Below are positions 58,740 to 60,000 of a stretch of DNA of 60,000 nucleotides, piece after piece. Each line of letters opens with the position of its first letter. The first letter of the stretch is position 1. Below the pieces are notes generated by a model that ran no database searches, was not told the DNA's origin, and saw nothing but the letters and a program-made list of their open reading frames with translations. The position numbers and the translations under genes were made by a program. This DNA is from Nymphaea colorata (Eukaryota > Streptophyta > Magnoliopsida > Nymphaeales > Nymphaeaceae), in assembly GCF_008831285.2 (NCBI RefSeq), contig NC_045145.1, forward strand, positions 22,816,802 through 22,876,801. Direction: 5' to 3'.

Positions 58740-59220
58740 AAAATGAGATTCAATACAGATTGTGGGGCCACTTCAATATGTCACTTTAACACACCTAGAT
58801 ATTACTTTTGTAGTAAATAAACTCTACCAATTGATGCACCACCCTACCTCAACTCATGGGATTCATGTCAAAAGAATTTTACCATATCTTAAAAGTACCA
58901 TGCATTATGGATTTAAAATATCAAAATCTAATTTTTTCATTTTGTCTACAGATTGGGTCAGGTGCCTAGACTACTAGAGATCGACGTGGCAAAATCTAGC
59001 GCAGAGGTAGAGTAAAAGTCTATTGCAAGGGCACTTTCAGAAGTGATGTGGCTAAATAACTTGATGAAAGATATGAGAATTCAGCATGAGGAAAAACCAA
59101 TTTTGTGGTGTGACAACATCAAAGCAATATATTTGACGGCAAATCTAGTTTTCCATGCACAGACCAAACACATAAAAATTGACAATCATTTTGTCAGAGG
59201 TGGCAGACATTAAAATTGAG
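58740..59220 (+). pseudogene. Copia element 2 RT tail and RNase H relic
   Basis: LQYVTLTHLDITFVVNKLYQ (58770 onward), then EVMWLNNLMKDMRIQ and LWCDNIKAIYLTANLVFHAQ (59040-59165) with TKHIKI following. These are the connection and RNase H blocks of Copia, broken by stops. The SDADWAG block is degraded to STDWVRC. Confidence 0.82.
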
Positions 59221-59344
59221 ATTAAATATGTTCAGTCAAAAAAATAATTAGCTGACATTTGCACTATACTGTTGCAGGACCAAGATTCCATCATCTTAAG
59301 GAATTGTTAAATGTCGTTGTAATGCACATTGGATCAATGGGGCA

Positions 59345-59630
59345 TGTTAGAGATAAGGTTGTCGGTCCTGCTCATCCGTTATTCATGCCAATCGTGCAAA
59401 ATCAGTACAAAAGGGAAAGAACTTCAATTTTGTAATAATCAAGATCCAAAAATAAGGATCTTGATAAACCAACCTGAAAATGCCTATTTAGCATTATTTC
59501 CTCTTCTCTCATTTTGAATGTGAATATTGAGAGAGAACGATTCTCAAAATTGTAAGGTTGAGTAAAGAGAAACTTTCATGGTAGATGTAAGTTGAGTTTG
59601 ACTGAACCACGCACCTGTTTTTTGGTGTAC

Positions 59631-59700
<70 letters not shown>

Positions 59701-59702
59701 CA
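59345..59702 (+). repeat. Copia element 2, 3' LTR with internal microsatellite
   Basis: Starts TGTTAGAGATAAGG and, if the CCAAT duplication is real, ends TTACA at 59702. The last ~70 bp are a (CT)n(AT)n tract (59631-59698). Confidence 0.7.
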
Positions 59703-59757
59703 CCAATTCAGCCAAGTCGGGGTTCCATATGCCTCCACCTGAAAGCTAAGCCGCTAA

Positions 59758-59911
59758 GGGGTTGTTTGGTATTAAGAATACTCAGGGGAGCATCTATTGA
59801 ATTTGCCCTAAATATTGGAGCGGAACCATATTCTCTAGTGTTGAGTATGCTCCAATATTCAAAATGAATTTATTGGATGCTCATTCAGTACCCTTGCTGT
59901 CAAAGGACCCC
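59758..59911. mobile_element. Tourist-like MITE at right edge
   Basis: 154 bp. The left end GGGGTTGTTTGGTA pairs loosely with TGTCAAAGGACCCC at the right. TAA flanks both sides (59755-59757 and 59912-59914), the usual target duplication of PIF/Harbinger MITEs. Confidence 0.65.
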
Positions 59912-60000
59912 TAAAATGTCTTGAGACAGTTGAGATACCCTTTGTCTAAGCAATTGCCAGACAGCTTCTAGTCGTGGGGAAGTTTATAAACTTAAAAAAG

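Larger units (their letters stand above)
54949..59702 (+). mobile_element. Decayed Ty1/Copia LTR retrotransposon 2
   Basis: LTRs at 54949 and 59345 share the start TGTTAGAGATAAGGTTG. Between them, in Copia order on the plus strand, are relics of gag, pre-integrase, integrase, reverse transcriptase and RNase H, all broken by stops and frameshifts. CCAAT precedes the left LTR (54944-54948) and follows the last CA of the right LTR (59703-59707), consistent with a 5-bp target duplication. A MITE is nested between integrase and RT. The LTRs differ by several indels, so the insertion is old. Confidence 0.88.

Overview
This window is nuclear DNA from a flowering plant. The only long, well-supported gene is split into many short exons by large, transposon-filled introns. 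Plant-type LTR retrotransposons primed by initiator tRNA-Met, small non-autonomous DNA transposons and long AT/AG microsatellites make up much of the rest. I cannot name the species.

Positions 1 to about 30,050 hold most of the gene for the exocyst subunit SEC8, read on the minus strand. I placed 14 exons between 29571 (start codon) and 3247. Every donor and acceptor pair I could read is GT/AG, and the frame stays open for 655 codons, about 60% of the Arabidopsis protein of roughly 1050 residues. The remaining C-terminal exons must lie beyond the left edge. Only about 2 kb of this 26 kb is coding. The introns carry a gag-less Ty1/Copia element (11390-15596), a 614-bp hAT-like element (15759-16372), a 3.0-kb Ty3/Gypsy-like LTR (19287-22304 or 22315), a solo Copia LTR (26591-26868), several MITEs, three local tandem duplications and a partial copy of exon 3.

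Positions 30,050 to about 48,000 are essentially intergenic. They hold MITE fragments, an element rich in GAGCTCGAG-type motifs, a perfect 60-bp triplet repeat, a stretch of higher GC that might be organellar, a LINE 3'-end fragment and long (AT)n and (AG)n tracts.

Positions 48,030 to 48,955 hold a small intronless gene on the plus strand for an atypical, probably non-DNA-binding HLH protein of 94 residues (UPB1/PAR1/IBH1-like). Its upstream region contains a 96-bp tandem duplication built around an (AT)n(AG)n microsatellite.

From 48,960 to 60,000 the DNA is non-coding and transposon-derived. It includes a GC-ended hAT-type MITE (53652-53937), a heavily decayed second Copia element (54949-59702) with another copy of the same MITE nested inside it (57091-57428, perfect 8-bp target duplication), and a Tourist-like MITE at the right end. 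I found no rRNA, tRNA, CRISPR array or operon-like structure, and nothing I would call a previously undescribed system. The most informative features are how the transposons are nested, the lesions in the Copia elements, and the intact SEC8 frame despite the inserted DNA.
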